64,000 nucleotides of DNA from Alphaproteobacteria bacterium (lineage in GTDB: Bacteria > Pseudomonadota > Alphaproteobacteria > Caulobacterales > Maricaulaceae), in assembly GCA_024742735.1 (NCBI GenBank), contig JANSXV010000002.1, positions 124,001-188,000 on the forward strand, read 5' to 3'. A model generated the notes under the pieces. That model searched no databases, was not told the DNA's origin, and worked only from the letters and a program-made list of their open reading frames with translations. The position numbers were made by a program, and so were the translations under genes. Positions within the stretch are counted from its first letter, which is position 1. Each line of letters opens with the position of its first letter. Shown here one piece after another: positions 43,138 through 53,086 of the stretch.

Positions 43138-44673
43138 ATGAGTTTCCGCACCACGTCCGCCGCTTTTGAAGGGGCCGTGGCGCGCCGTGTCGATGTGCAG
43201 GTCCAGATCGCAGGCGGCACGCCCGCCTTCAATGTCGTGGGCCTGGCCGACAAGGCGGTCGCTGAAAGCCGGGAGCGGGTCCGGGCGGCCTTCGCCGCAA
43301 TCGGCCTCTCGCTGCCGGGCAAGCGGCTTATCGTGAACCTCGCCCCGGCCGACCGGCCCAAGGAGGGGACGCATTTCGACCTGCCCATCGCCATGGGGCT
43401 CCTGGCGGCTTTAGGTGTCCTGCCTCAGGACGTATTGAGCGAGCATCTCGCCATGGGCGAGCTGGGCCTGGACGGCTCGATCGCCCCGGCGCCGGGCGCG
43501 CTGCCCGCGGCCATGCTCGCCTCCGAGCTGGAGCTGGCGTTCATAGGACCGGAAGCCAGCGGGCCGGAAGCGGCCTGGGCGGGCGGCGACCTGCCGATTC
43601 TGGCGCCGGGCTCGCTCATCCAGCTGATCAATCATTTCAAGGGCGGTCAGGTCCTCACACGGCCTGCCCCGGGCGATCTCATGGACGGCGCGCCGGTGAA
43701 GGATCTGCGCGACGTGCGCGGCCAGGAGACCGCCAAGCGCGCGCTGGAAGTCGCCGCAGCAGGGGGTCACAACCTGCTCATGGTCGGCCCGCCGGGGGCG
43801 GGCAAGTCCATGCTGGCCGAGCGGGCGCCAGGGCTTCTGCCGCCGCTCGACGCCAAGGAACTGCTTGAAGTTTCCATGATCCAGTCCGTGGCGGGTCTCC
43901 TGGACAAGGGCCGGCTGTCGCGCACCCGCCCCTTCCGGGCGCCGCACCATTCAGCGTCCATGGCCGCCATGGTGGGCGGCGGGACGCGGGTGCGGCCGGG
44001 CGAAGCGTCTCTGGCTCACCATGGCGTCCTGTTTCTGGACGAACTGCCGGAATTCCATCCTCAGGTGCTCGACAGCCTGCGCCAGCCGCTGGAAACCGGG
44101 GAAATCGCCGTAGCCCGGGCCAATTCGCGCGTCACCTTCCCGGCCCGGTTCCAGCTGATCGCGGCCATGAACCCCTGCCGCTGCGGGTGGGCTGGCGAGA
44201 ATGGGGAGGCGTGTGCGCGCGGACCCAAATGCGCCCAGGGCTATCAGGCCCGCGTCTCCGGACCGATGATGGACCGGATCGATCTGCAGATCGACGTGCC
44301 ACCGGTCACGCCGGCCGATCTCGCCCTGCCGCCTGCGCCGGAAGGCACTGCGGAAGCTGCGGCCCGGGTGGCCCGCGCGCGCCAGACACAGGTGGACCGC
44401 GGCGGGCTGAACGCCCGGCTCTCCGGCGAAGCGCTGGACCGGATCGCTGCCCCCGACCCAGCCGGCCGCGAGCTGCTGGCCAAGGCCAGCGAAGCCATGG
44501 GCCTGACCGCGCGGGCCTATCACCGCATCCTCCGGGTCGCGCGCACGATCGCGGATCTTGACGGCGCGGACGGCGTGCGTCGCATCCACATCGCCGAAGC
44601 CTTGAGCGCCCGGCGCGCGCGGCCCCGGGGACAGGCTGCAGCAGCGCCGGGAAGGGTTTCGACCTTTCCTTAA
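43138..44673 (+). CDS. comM: YifB/ComM-family Mg-chelatase-like AAA ATPase
   Basis: 511 residues. Lon-like N-terminal domain (AFNVVGLADKAVAESRERVRAA, KRLIVNLAPADRPKEG) then the AAA core with Walker A GPPGAGKSML, Walker B GVLFLDELPEF, an Arg-finger region and the C-terminal Mg_chelatase_C. The zinc-like CRCGWAGENGEAC and CAQGYQARVSGPMMDRIDLQIDV are typical. ComM is a hexameric helicase that promotes branch migration during natural transformation. The ATG at 43138 has GGAG at its proper distance. It ends 24 bases before the hybrid kinase gene. Confidence 0.95.
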   Translation: MSFRTTSAAFEGAVARRVDVQVQIAGGTPAFNVVGLADKAVAESRERVRAAFAAIGLSLPGKRLIVNLAPADRPKEGTHFDLPIAMGLLAALGVLPQDVLSEHLAMGELGLDGSIAPAPGALPAAMLASELELAFIGPEASGPEAAWAGGDLPILAPGSLIQLINHFKGGQVLTRPAPGDLMDGAPVKDLRDVRGQETAKRALEVAAAGGHNLLMVGPPGAGKSMLAERAPGLLPPLDAKELLEVSMIQSVAGLLDKGRLSRTRPFRAPHHSASMAAMVGGGTRVRPGEASLAHHGVLFLDELPEFHPQVLDSLRQPLETGEIAVARANSRVTFPARFQLIAAMNPCRCGWAGENGEACARGPKCAQGYQARVSGPMMDRIDLQIDVPPVTPADLALPPAPEGTAEAAARVARARQTQVDRGGLNARLSGEALDRIAAPDPAGRELLAKASEAMGLTARAYHRILRVARTIADLDGADGVRRIHIAEALSARRARPRGQAAAAPGRVSTFP

Positions 44674-44697
44674 CGCTGGCGGCGGTATGCGAGAGGC

Positions 44698-46608
44698 ATG
44701 GATGAAGATTGCAATGATCCATACGCGTCGGCGACGGAGACCTTAAGCGATCCCGGCGCAGCGCTGGCCATGGACGCCATGGCCGAGTTGATCCTGGTGC
44801 GCGACGCCCAGGGCCGCATCCTGCATGTCAATGCAGCCTTCCTCACCGCCTTCGGGGGCGGCCGCGAAGACTGGGTCGGGCGCTGGTTCGCTGTCGCGCC
44901 GGTCCTGGCCGACCAGGGCGGGCCGCGCCGGTATGATGCGGCCATGTCCACGCGCGCCGGCCCGGTCTGGATCGAGTGGTCGGAGACCCGCGCCGAAGGC
45001 GGCGCAACCGTCGCCGTCGGTCGGGACGTCACCGAGGAACGACAGGCGCGCGCTGAAGAATCCGAAGCCGCCAAGGGCAAGTCCGTGTTTTTCGCGGCCG
45101 TAACCCACGAACTGCGCACGCCGCTGTCCGGCGCGCTCGGCGCAGCGTCCTTGCTGTCAGACACCCGGCTCGCGCCGGATCAACGCGCCTATCTGCACGC
45201 GGTGCGGGAAAGTGCAGGCCACGCCCTGTCGCTGATCGACGATATTCTCGACCTGACACGCCTTGAGGCCGGGCGACTCGAGCTCAATCCCGGTCCGGTC
45301 GATCTGCGGGCCCTGATCGAACAGGCCGGCGAAGTCCTGGCGCCGCGCGCCAACGAAAAGGGCCTGTCCTTTTCGCACGCCGTCGACGCTGAGGTGCCGG
45401 CGATGCTTGAAGCGGACGCGGCGCGCATCAAGCAGATCCTGTTCAACCTGGCCGGCAACGCGGTGAAGTTCACCGACACCGGCGGCGTTCTCATGACAGC
45501 AGAATACGCCGATGGACGCTTGCGCCTGGCCGTACGGGACACCGGGCCGGGCATCGCCAAGACCGACCAAGCCCGCCTGTTCCAGCATTTCGAGCGCGGC
45601 GCCGCTGAGAAATCCGGGGTGCCGGGCGCCGGGCTGGGTCTGGCCATGGTCAAGCGGCTGGCCGAAACCATGGACGGAGAGGTCGGGGTGCAATCCGAGC
45701 CCGGCGAGGGGACGCTGTTCTGGGCGACCCTGAGCCTGCCGGCTCTGGCGCCGCCGCCGTGCGAGGCCCCTCTTGAGGGACGCGCCGTGATTGTCGCCGC
45801 CGCCGACCGGCTTCAGCGCGAGGCGCTTGTGCGGCAGGCGCGCGCGCTGGGCGCGGACGCCATCGACGCCGGCGAGGCCGGCGCGGCGCTCGCCATCGCC
45901 GGGCGCCAGAGCGGGAAACGGCCCTGCACCGTCATACTCGACGCGAGCTGGGTGGAGGGGGCGGCCCGGGAAATCAAGCGGCTGGCGCCGGGATCGCGCC
46001 TGCTGGCGCTCGCCGAGCCGCGCACCAAGGATCGCTTCACTGGCGACGACCGGCCGGACGGCGTAGACGGCTGGCTGGTCGCCCCGGTCCGCCTCGCCTC
46101 GCTGGCCGCCTGGGCGGCAGGCCGGGAGGAGGCCGAACCCGCACAAACCGAGAAACAAATCCGCGCCGGGGACCGGCCGCTGGAGGGCCTCAATCTGCTT
46201 CTGGCCGAAGACGATCCGGTCAACGCCATGATCGCGCGGACCGTTCTGAGCCGGCTGGGCGCGCAGGTCACCCATGTGGACAATGGCCACGCCGCCGTGG
46301 AGGCCGCGTCCGGCGGCGATTTCGACGCCGCGCTACTGGACTTGCGCATGCCCGGCCTTGGCGGACTTGAGGCCGCAAGGACGATCCGCGCCCGGCCCCA
46401 TCTCGCTGGTATGGCCATTCTGGCGCTCACCGCCAACGCGACCGAGGCTGACCGGACCGACTGCCTGACCGCCGGCATGGACGATTTTCTGACCAAGCCC
46501 CTGGACCCTGAGCTCCTGGCCGACCGGCTCACCGCCTTGTGCGCGCCGCAGAAGCGCGCGAACGTGGGCCAGACACCCGTTCACGCAGTCCGAGACCCCT
46601 CGCCATGA
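44698..46608 (+). CDS. Cytoplasmic hybrid histidine kinase: PAS, HisKA, HATPase, degenerate receiver, receiver
   Basis: 636 residues and no membrane segment. A PAS-like domain spans about 25-115 (ELILVRDAQGRILHVNAAFL). His137 lies in THELRTPLSG; HATPase at about 240-350 has NLAGNAVKFT, DTGPGIA and GAGLGLAMV. Residues 360-475 look like a receiver fold that has lost its acidic triad (GRAVIVAAADR, VILDASW), and 495-615 is a complete receiver with Asp548 in LLDLRMPGLGG and Lys in FLTKPLD. The stop overlaps the AmpG-like gene (ATGA), so the kinase and transporter are translationally coupled. Confidence 0.93.
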   Translation: MDEDCNDPYASATETLSDPGAALAMDAMAELILVRDAQGRILHVNAAFLTAFGGGREDWVGRWFAVAPVLADQGGPRRYDAAMSTRAGPVWIEWSETRAEGGATVAVGRDVTEERQARAEESEAAKGKSVFFAAVTHELRTPLSGALGAASLLSDTRLAPDQRAYLHAVRESAGHALSLIDDILDLTRLEAGRLELNPGPVDLRALIEQAGEVLAPRANEKGLSFSHAVDAEVPAMLEADAARIKQILFNLAGNAVKFTDTGGVLMTAEYADGRLRLAVRDTGPGIAKTDQARLFQHFERGAAEKSGVPGAGLGLAMVKRLAETMDGEVGVQSEPGEGTLFWATLSLPALAPPPCEAPLEGRAVIVAAADRLQREALVRQARALGADAIDAGEAGAALAIAGRQSGKRPCTVILDASWVEGAAREIKRLAPGSRLLALAEPRTKDRFTGDDRPDGVDGWLVAPVRLASLAAWAAGREEAEPAQTEKQIRAGDRPLEGLNLLLAEDDPVNAMIARTVLSRLGAQVTHVDNGHAAVEAASGGDFDAALLDLRMPGLGGLEAARTIRARPHLAGMAILALTANATEADRTDCLTAGMDDFLTKPLDPELLADRLTALCAPQKRANVGQTPVHAVRDPSP

Positions 46609-47954
46609 CCGACGCACCGGCCGAGCGCCCCAGGCGCACCTGGAAGCAGACCGCCGCGATCTACGCCACCCCGGTCATGCTTTCGATGCTAGTGCTCGGC
46701 TTCGCCTCCGGCCTGCCGCTCTACATGGTGTTCCAGAAGCTCTCCTTCTGGCTGCGAGACGCCGGGATCGAGCGCTCGACCATCGGCTTTTTCTACTGGG
46801 TCACGCTGTCATACACCCTGAAATTCCTTTGGGCGCCGGTCGTGGACCGGGTGCGGATTCCATTCCTGTTCAAGCTTCTGGGCGCGCGGCGATCCTGGAT
46901 CGTGACCGCCGTTTCCGGAACCGTGATCGCGCTCCTGATCATTTCCCGGACCGATCCCGCCGACGGTCTGCTTCCTGTTGCGATCGGCGCGCTGCTGCTG
47001 GCCTATTCGGGCGCGACTCTGGACGTGGCCATCGACGCCTGGCGGATCGAGAGCGCGCCCAACGACATGCAGGCCAATATGGCCGCCGCCTATTCACTGG
47101 GATACCGCTTCGCCTACATGACCTCCGGGCTCGGGCTCGCCATTTCTGAATGGGCGGATTGGGGATGGTCGTTCAAGGCCATGGCGCTGGCCATGGCCAT
47201 CTCGGCGGCTCTGGTCTTTCTCATGAAAGAACCCGCTGCAGGGCTTAGGAAACGTGATCTCGACGGACCCTTCCCCATGAAGGTGGCGCGCGCCGTCATC
47301 GAGCCGTTCAAGCAGATTCTCGGCCGGCTGGGCCTGTGGTTCATTCCCGTGATCGCGTTGGTCGCGATCTACCGCCTCAGCGACTTCACCATGGGCGTCA
47401 TGGCCGCTCCGCTTTACTCCGACATCGGTTTCGCGCGCGATCTGGTCGGTGGAATCCAGGGCGGACCTGGTCTGGCGGCCACAATTTTCGGGCTGTTCGT
47501 CGGCGGCGTCGCCGCCTTCCGCTTCGGCTTGCCGAAGGCGCTCGTCATCGGGCTGGTGATCACCTTCGTGACCAACGGCGCCTATGCGTGGCTGGCCGCG
47601 ACGGCGGGTCCCGATGATGCAGGCAAGCTGCTGGTCGCCGTGGTCGGCGACAATATCGCGGGCGGTTTCGTCACGACCGTGTTCATCGCCTACCTCTCCA
47701 GTCTCGTCGATCCGGAGAACGCGGCGACGCAGTACGCGCTGCTCAGCTCGTTCTACGCCTTCTTCGCGAAGTTCCTGTCAGGTTTTTCCGGCGTGCTGGC
47801 CGACGCTGTCGGGTGGGTCTGGTTCTTCATCATCACGGCCGGCTGGACCGCTCCGGCGGCCTTGCTGCTGTTCGTCGTCATACGGTACGGGACCGACGCG
47901 GCGCGCGGCGCGGAGGTGTTCGACGAGCGAAAGACCGCCGACGCAAGCTCCTAA
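46605..47954 (+). CDS. AmpG-like MFS transporter (muropeptide permease family)
   Basis: 449 residues with about 12-13 membrane segments. The N-terminal block LVLGFASGLPLYMVFQKLSFWLRDAGIE and the following FFYWVTLSYTLKFLWAPVVDR are AmpG signatures; DVAIDAWRIE is the family helix. AmpG imports GlcNAc-anhydro-muropeptides for cell-wall recycling and can influence beta-lactamase induction. The start ATG 46605 overlaps the hybrid kinase stop, so this gene follows the kinase in one operon. A sensory link between wall turnover and the kinase is inferred. Confidence 0.93.
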   Translation: MTDAPAERPRRTWKQTAAIYATPVMLSMLVLGFASGLPLYMVFQKLSFWLRDAGIERSTIGFFYWVTLSYTLKFLWAPVVDRVRIPFLFKLLGARRSWIVTAVSGTVIALLIISRTDPADGLLPVAIGALLLAYSGATLDVAIDAWRIESAPNDMQANMAAAYSLGYRFAYMTSGLGLAISEWADWGWSFKAMALAMAISAALVFLMKEPAAGLRKRDLDGPFPMKVARAVIEPFKQILGRLGLWFIPVIALVAIYRLSDFTMGVMAAPLYSDIGFARDLVGGIQGGPGLAATIFGLFVGGVAAFRFGLPKALVIGLVITFVTNGAYAWLAATAGPDDAGKLLVAVVGDNIAGGFVTTVFIAYLSSLVDPENAATQYALLSSFYAFFAKFLSGFSGVLADAVGWVWFFIITAGWTAPAALLLFVVIRYGTDAARGAEVFDERKTADASS

Positions 47955-50233
47955 CCCTCGGCCTCCTCCGGCGACAGGTCGTGCGCAGCCAGGGCGGCGA
48001 GCGTCAGGATATCGCTGACCCCGGCGCCCAGGCGGGCGATCTGGACCGGCTTTTCAAGACCCAGCAGCATCGGACCCAGCACGGTCGCCCCGCCAGCCGC
48101 GCCCATGAGTTTGGTGGCGATGGAGGCGGAGTGGATGGCCGGCATGATCAGCACGTTGGCCGGGCCGGACAGCCGGGAGAACGGGTAGAGCCGGCGGTGA
48201 TCGGGATCGAGCGCCACATCGGCGTTCATCTCACCCTCGTACTCGAAATCGGTTTCGCGCCCGTCCAGCGCCTTCACCGCCGCCTGGATCGCATCGGCGC
48301 GATCGCCGGACGGGTTGCCGAACGTGGAATAGCTCAGGAACGCCACGCGCGGTTCCGCGCCGAAGCGCCGGGCCGCCGCCGCAGTCTCGCAGGCCATGTC
48401 GGCGAGAGCTTCAGGGGTTGGAAATTCCGTGACGTTGGTGTCGGCGATGAACAGGGTCCGCCCCCGGCTCAAGACCAGGCTCATGCCCATGACGCGCTCG
48501 CCCGGCGCGGGATCAAGGACCAGCTGCACGTCGCCCAGCGCCTGGGCGTAGTTGCGCGTGGTGCCGGTCACCATGCCGTGGGCGTGGCCCTTGGCGACCA
48601 TGCAGGCCGCGAAGACGTTGCGGTCATTGTTCACAAGGCGCTGCACGTCGCGGCGCAGATAGCCCCGGCGCTGCAGCCGCTCATACAGGAAATCGGCATA
48701 GTCCGCGTTGTAGTCCGACAGGCGCGCATTCACGATGGTGATGGCGTTTTCCGGCACGCCCAGAAGGCGCATGTTCGCCTGGGCGGTCTCCTCCCGGCCG
48801 ATCAGGATCGCATCGCCCAGGCCCTGGTTCTGGAAGGCGAAGGCGGCGCGGATGACGCTTGGCTCCTCGCCCTCTGCAAAGACGATGGTCTTTCTCGGCC
48901 CGGAGCGCACCTCGTCCTGCAGCGTTTGCAGAATCGCCGCCGTGGGATCGAGCCTGCGAGCCAGCGCGGCCTTGTAACCGGCCATGTCGGCGATCGGCTT
49001 GCGCGCCACGCCGGTATCCATGGCGGCCTGGGCGACATAAGGCGGCACATGGCTGATCAGACGCGGATCAAACGGAGCGGGAATGATGTAGTCCCGCCCG
49101 AAGCGCGGGCGCGCGCCGTGATAGGCTGCGGCGACCTCGTCAGGCACGTCTTCACGGGTCAGCTCCGCCAGCGCCCGGGCCGCCGCGATCTTCATCTCCT
49201 CATTAATGGTGCGGGCGCGCACATCCAGCGCGCCGCGGAAGATGTAGGGAAAACCCAGCACATTATTGACCTGATTGGGGTAATCAGACCGGCCGGTGGC
49301 CATGATGGCGTCCGAGCGCGCCTCGGCGACTTCCTCCGGCGTGATTTCCGGATCCGGATTGGCCATGGCGAAGATCAGCGGGTCGGCGGCCATGGATTTC
49401 ACCATGGCCTTGGTCACCGCGCCTTTCACTGACAACCCGATGAAGCAGTCCGACCCGTCCAGCGCCTCAGCCAGCGTGCGCGCCGGCGTATCGGCGGCGT
49501 GGGCGGACTTCCACTGGTTCATGCCCTCTTCACGGCCCTTGTAGATCGGACCCTTGGAGTCGCAAAGGATCGCGTTGTCGTGGGCGACGCCCATGGCTTT
49601 CAGAAGCTCCAGCACCGCGATGCCGGCCGCGCCTGCGCCGTTCACCACCACTTTCAGGTCCTTCACGTCCCGGCCCGTCAGCTCGCACGCGTTCAGAATG
49701 CCGGCGGCCGTGATGATCGCGGTGCCATGCTGGTCATCATGGAAGACCGGCACATCGAGGGCCTCACGCAGCCGCTCCTCGATGATGAAGCAGTCCGGGC
49801 CCTTGATGTCCTCCAGATTGATGCCGCCGAAGCTCGCCCCGAAACGGCGCACGCATTCGTAGAAGGCGTCGGGATCCTTTTCGTCGACCTCGATATCGAT
49901 GGCGTCCACATCGGCGAAGCGCTTGAACAGCACCGCCTTGCCTTCCATCACGGGCTTCGACGCCGCCGCGCCCAGGTCCCCGAGCCCCAGGATCGCGGTG
50001 CCGTTGGAGACCACGGCGACCATGTTGCCCTTGGAGGTGTAATCGTAAGCCGCGTCAGGATCTTCCGCGATCGCCTTGACCGGCGCGGCCACGCCCGGGG
50101 AGTAGGCGAGCGAGAGATCGCGCTGGGTCGCCATGGGCTTGGTGGCGTGCAGGGAAACCTTCCCCGGTGTCGGATAGCGGTGAAAGTTCAGCGCTTCCTC
50201 ATCATCGACGCGGGGCGGGCGGCGGTCGGTCAT
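47951..50233 (-). CDS. maeB: MaeB: NADP-dependent malic enzyme with phosphotransacetylase-like domain
   Basis: 760 residues, the length of two-domain MaeB. The N-terminal malic enzyme domain (about 15-420) shows [32 protein letters not shown] and the catalytic region around DCFIGLSV. The C-terminal PTA-like domain (about 440-750) has [17 protein letters not shown] and VFLSYSTFG-like blocks ([15 protein letters not shown]). It decarboxylates malate to pyruvate with NADPH production; the PTA domain is usually regulatory, binding acetyl-CoA. Its start is 116 bases from the divergent mutS. Confidence 0.96.
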   Translation of the reverse strand: MTDRRPPRVDDEEALNFHRYPTPGKVSLHATKPMATQRDLSLAYSPGVAAPVKAIAEDPDAAYDYTSKGNMVAVVSNGTAILGLGDLGAAASKPVMEGKAVLFKRFADVDAIDIEVDEKDPDAFYECVRRFGASFGGINLEDIKGPDCFIIEERLREALDVPVFHDDQHGTAIITAAGILNACELTGRDVKDLKVVVNGAGAAGIAVLELLKAMGVAHDNAILCDSKGPIYKGREEGMNQWKSAHAADTPARTLAEALDGSDCFIGLSVKGAVTKAMVKSMAADPLIFAMANPDPEITPEEVAEARSDAIMATGRSDYPNQVNNVLGFPYIFRGALDVRARTINEEMKIAAARALAELTREDVPDEVAAAYHGARPRFGRDYIIPAPFDPRLISHVPPYVAQAAMDTGVARKPIADMAGYKAALARRLDPTAAILQTLQDEVRSGPRKTIVFAEGEEPSVIRAAFAFQNQGLGDAILIGREETAQANMRLLGVPENAITIVNARLSDYNADYADFLYERLQRRGYLRRDVQRLVNNDRNVFAACMVAKGHAHGMVTGTTRNYAQALGDVQLVLDPAPGERVMGMSLVLSRGRTLFIADTNVTEFPTPEALADMACETAAAARRFGAEPRVAFLSYSTFGNPSGDRADAIQAAVKALDGRETDFEYEGEMNADVALDPDHRRLYPFSRLSGPANVLIMPAIHSASIATKLMGAAGGATVLGPMLLGLEKPVQIARLGAGVSDILTLAALAAHDLSPEEAEG

Positions 50234-50349
50234 TATCTGTGGTCCTGGGAGACGTTAAACGGCGGGTTCATGACAAGCCTAGCCGCTTCGACTGCCACGG
50301 CAAATCGCAAAGCCTTCCGCGCGCTGCAAGCCGCGTTTACCTTCGCGCC

Positions 50350-53040
50350 ATGACTCGCCCCGCCGACCCCGAAAGCCTGCAGGCGCGCGCCTTCCCCACG
50401 CCGGAAGGCGCGACGCCCATGATGGAGCAATTCCTGACCCTGCGCGCCGAGGCGCCGCTGGACGCGCTGCTCTTCTACCGCATGGGCGATTTCTACGAGC
50501 TGTTCTTCGACGATGCTGTCCGCGCCGCCGAAGCCCTGGACATCGCCCTGACCAGGCGCGGCGAACACCAGGGCGAGCCCATCCCCATGTGCGGCGTGCC
50601 GGTGCACAACGCGCAAACCTATCTGCAGCGCCTGATCAAGGCCGGCTTCAAGGTCGCCGTGGGCGAGCAGATGGAGGACCCGGCCGAAGCGAAGAAGCGC
50701 GGCTCGAAAGCCGTCGTGCGCCGGGCCATCACGCGCATCGTCACGCCGGGCACGCTGACCGAGGATGATCTGCTGGACGCGCGGGCGGCCAACCGGATCG
50801 CGGCCCTGGCCCAGCTGGCGACAGGTGAAACGGCGCTGGCGTGGGCTGATGTCTCCGACGGCGCATTCGGATCGATTGCGCTGACCGCCGACGGGGTTGA
50901 GGCCGAGCTGGCGGCGCTGAATCCGTCGGAACTTCTGTGTCTTGATGACTCAGCCAAGGCCGCCGAGGCCCTGGCGCCCAACGCCGTGGTCACCCCGCGC
51001 GCAAAAGCGAAGTTCGACGCAAGCGCCGCCGAACGACGCCTGAAACAAAGATTCGAGGTTCAGAGCCTGGACGCCTTCGGGGCCTTCACGAAAGCCGAGC
51101 TGTCCGCCCTGGGCTGTCTGCTGGATTATCTGGAGCTGTCTCAGGCCGGAGCGCCCGCCCGCCTGCGCGCGCCGGTGAGCGAAGCGCCCGGCGCGGTCAT
51201 GGCCATCGACCCTGCAGCCCGCGCGAGCCTGGAGATCGAACGCACGCTGCAGGGCTCACGCAAGGGCTCGCTCATCGACGCCATCGACCGGACCGTCACC
51301 GCGCCGGGCGCCCGCCTGCTGGCCGAGCGCCTGTCCCGGCCGAGCCTGAACCTGGCGGAGATCTCGGCGCGCCTCGATCTGGCCGATGTCTTCCGCGGCG
51401 ACCGGTCCATGCGCGATGCGATCCGCGAGCGGCTCAAGTCCGCCGGCGATCCGGCGCGCGGCCTGACCCGGCTCCTGCTGGGCCGGGGCGGGCCTCGGGA
51501 TCTGGCCGCCCTCGTCCGGGCGCTGAAGGAGGGCGAAAAGCTGATCGCCGCCTTCGCCAGGACCCGCCTCGACCCGGCGCCGGATCGGCTGGGTCAGGCG
51601 CTGGACGCACTTTCGCTGGCGAGCCGGCCGTCGCTCGCCGCTCTGGTCGAAGATGCAGGCCGGGCGCTCACCGAGGAGCCGCCCTTGCTGGCCCGCGATG
51701 GCGGCTTCATCGCGCCGGGCTGGTCGGCGCCGCTGGATGAAAGCCGCAAGCTGCGTGATGAAAGCCGCCGCGTGGTCGCCGGCCTGCAGGCGCACTATGC
51801 TGAAAAGACCGGCGTCTCCAGCCTGAAGGTCAAGCACAACAATGTGCTGGGCTACTTCATCGAGGTCAGCGCGAAGAACGCCGATGCGCTGATGGCCGAC
51901 GACGCGTTCATCCACCGTCAGACCATGGCCAACGCCGTGCGCTTTTCAACGCCGGAGCTGGGCGAGCTGGAAGCGAAGATCGCCAAGGCCGGCGAGCGCG
52001 CCGTCGCGCTGGAGCTGGAGATGTTCGAGGACTTCCGCTCCCGGATCGAGGATGAAGCCGACGCGATCCGGCGCGCGGCCGCCGCGCTGGCCGAGCTGGA
52101 CCTGGCTTCAGCGTCCGCCCACTGGGCCGAGGAAACCGGCGCCTGCCGCCCGGTCGTGGATGACAGCCTGGCCTTCGAGATCGAGGCCGGGCGGCACCCG
52201 GTCGTTGAGACCGCTTTGAAGCGCACGGGCGAGGGCCGGTTCACGCCCAATGGCTGCACGCTGGACGGGGCGGGAGACGCTGCAGCCCGGCTGATGCTCG
52301 TCACCGGCCCGAACATGGCGGGTAAGTCCACCTTTCTGCGCCAGAATGCGCTCATGGCTATCCTGGCTCAGGCGGGCCTCTACACGCCGGCGCAATCGGT
52401 CCGGATCGGGCTCGTCGACCGGCTGTTCAGCCGGGTGGGCGCGGCTGATGATCTGGCGCGCGGGCGCTCCACCTTCATGGCGGAAATGATCGAGACCGCC
52501 GCCATCCTCAATCAGGCCGGCCCGCGCGCCCTTGTGATCCTGGACGAAATCGGCCGGGGCACGGCGACCTTCGACGGCCTGTCCATCGCCTGGGCCGCGG
52601 TGGAGCATCTCCACGAGGTCAATCGCTGCCGGGCCCTGTTCGCCACCCACTATCACGAGCTGACGCGCCTGGCCGATGAGCTGTCCGCCACTGGAAACCT
52701 GTCCCTGCGCGCCAAGGAGTGGAAAGGCGATCTGGTCTTCCTGCACGAGGTCCAGCCCGGCCCCGCCGACCGGTCCTACGGCGTTCAGGTGGCCAAGCGC
52801 GCGGGCCTTCCGCCCGCCGCCGTGGCGCGCGCCCGGGAGATCCTTGACCGTCTGGAAGCCGACGGCGCCCCGGCGGCGGCGCTGGCCGATCTCCCGCTGT
52901 TTTCCGCCGTGCAGCCTGACCGTGAGCCGGCCAAACCCAGCGCTGTCGAACAGCGCCTGAAGACCATCGACGTGGACGGCCTCAGCCCGCGCGAGGCGCT
53001 GGACGTGCTCTACAGCCTGAAAGGGCTGATGAGCGAGTAG
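50350..53040 (+). CDS. mutS: MutS: DNA mismatch-repair recognition ATPase
   Basis: 896 residues. The mismatch-binding domain carries LLFYRMGDFYELFFDDA with the Phe wedge (GDFYE), followed by the connector, lever and clamp domains (SSLKVKHNNVLGYFIEVS), and the ABC-type ATPase with Walker A GPNMAGKSTFLRQ, the Q/signature SRVGAADDLARGRSTFMAEM and Walker B VILDEIGRGT, plus a FATHYHEL H-loop. The longer frame begins inside the maeB promoter region; ATG 50350 matches the normal start. It heads the mutS-glnD-murJ-trpS run. Confidence 0.97.
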   Translation: MTRPADPESLQARAFPTPEGATPMMEQFLTLRAEAPLDALLFYRMGDFYELFFDDAVRAAEALDIALTRRGEHQGEPIPMCGVPVHNAQTYLQRLIKAGFKVAVGEQMEDPAEAKKRGSKAVVRRAITRIVTPGTLTEDDLLDARAANRIAALAQLATGETALAWADVSDGAFGSIALTADGVEAELAALNPSELLCLDDSAKAAEALAPNAVVTPRAKAKFDASAAERRLKQRFEVQSLDAFGAFTKAELSALGCLLDYLELSQAGAPARLRAPVSEAPGAVMAIDPAARASLEIERTLQGSRKGSLIDAIDRTVTAPGARLLAERLSRPSLNLAEISARLDLADVFRGDRSMRDAIRERLKSAGDPARGLTRLLLGRGGPRDLAALVRALKEGEKLIAAFARTRLDPAPDRLGQALDALSLASRPSLAALVEDAGRALTEEPPLLARDGGFIAPGWSAPLDESRKLRDESRRVVAGLQAHYAEKTGVSSLKVKHNNVLGYFIEVSAKNADALMADDAFIHRQTMANAVRFSTPELGELEAKIAKAGERAVALELEMFEDFRSRIEDEADAIRRAAAALAELDLASASAHWAEETGACRPVVDDSLAFEIEAGRHPVVETALKRTGEGRFTPNGCTLDGAGDAAARLMLVTGPNMAGKSTFLRQNALMAILAQAGLYTPAQSVRIGLVDRLFSRVGAADDLARGRSTFMAEMIETAAILNQAGPRALVILDEIGRGTATFDGLSIAWAAVEHLHEVNRCRALFATHYHELTRLADELSATGNLSLRAKEWKGDLVFLHEVQPGPADRSYGVQVAKRAGLPPAAVARAREILDRLEADGAPAAALADLPLFSAVQPDREPAKPSAVEQRLKTIDVDGLSPREALDVLYSLKGLMSE

Positions 53041-53086
53041 CGCCAGCCCCTGCCCAAGCCTTCGATAATCGCGTACATCTCGCCCC

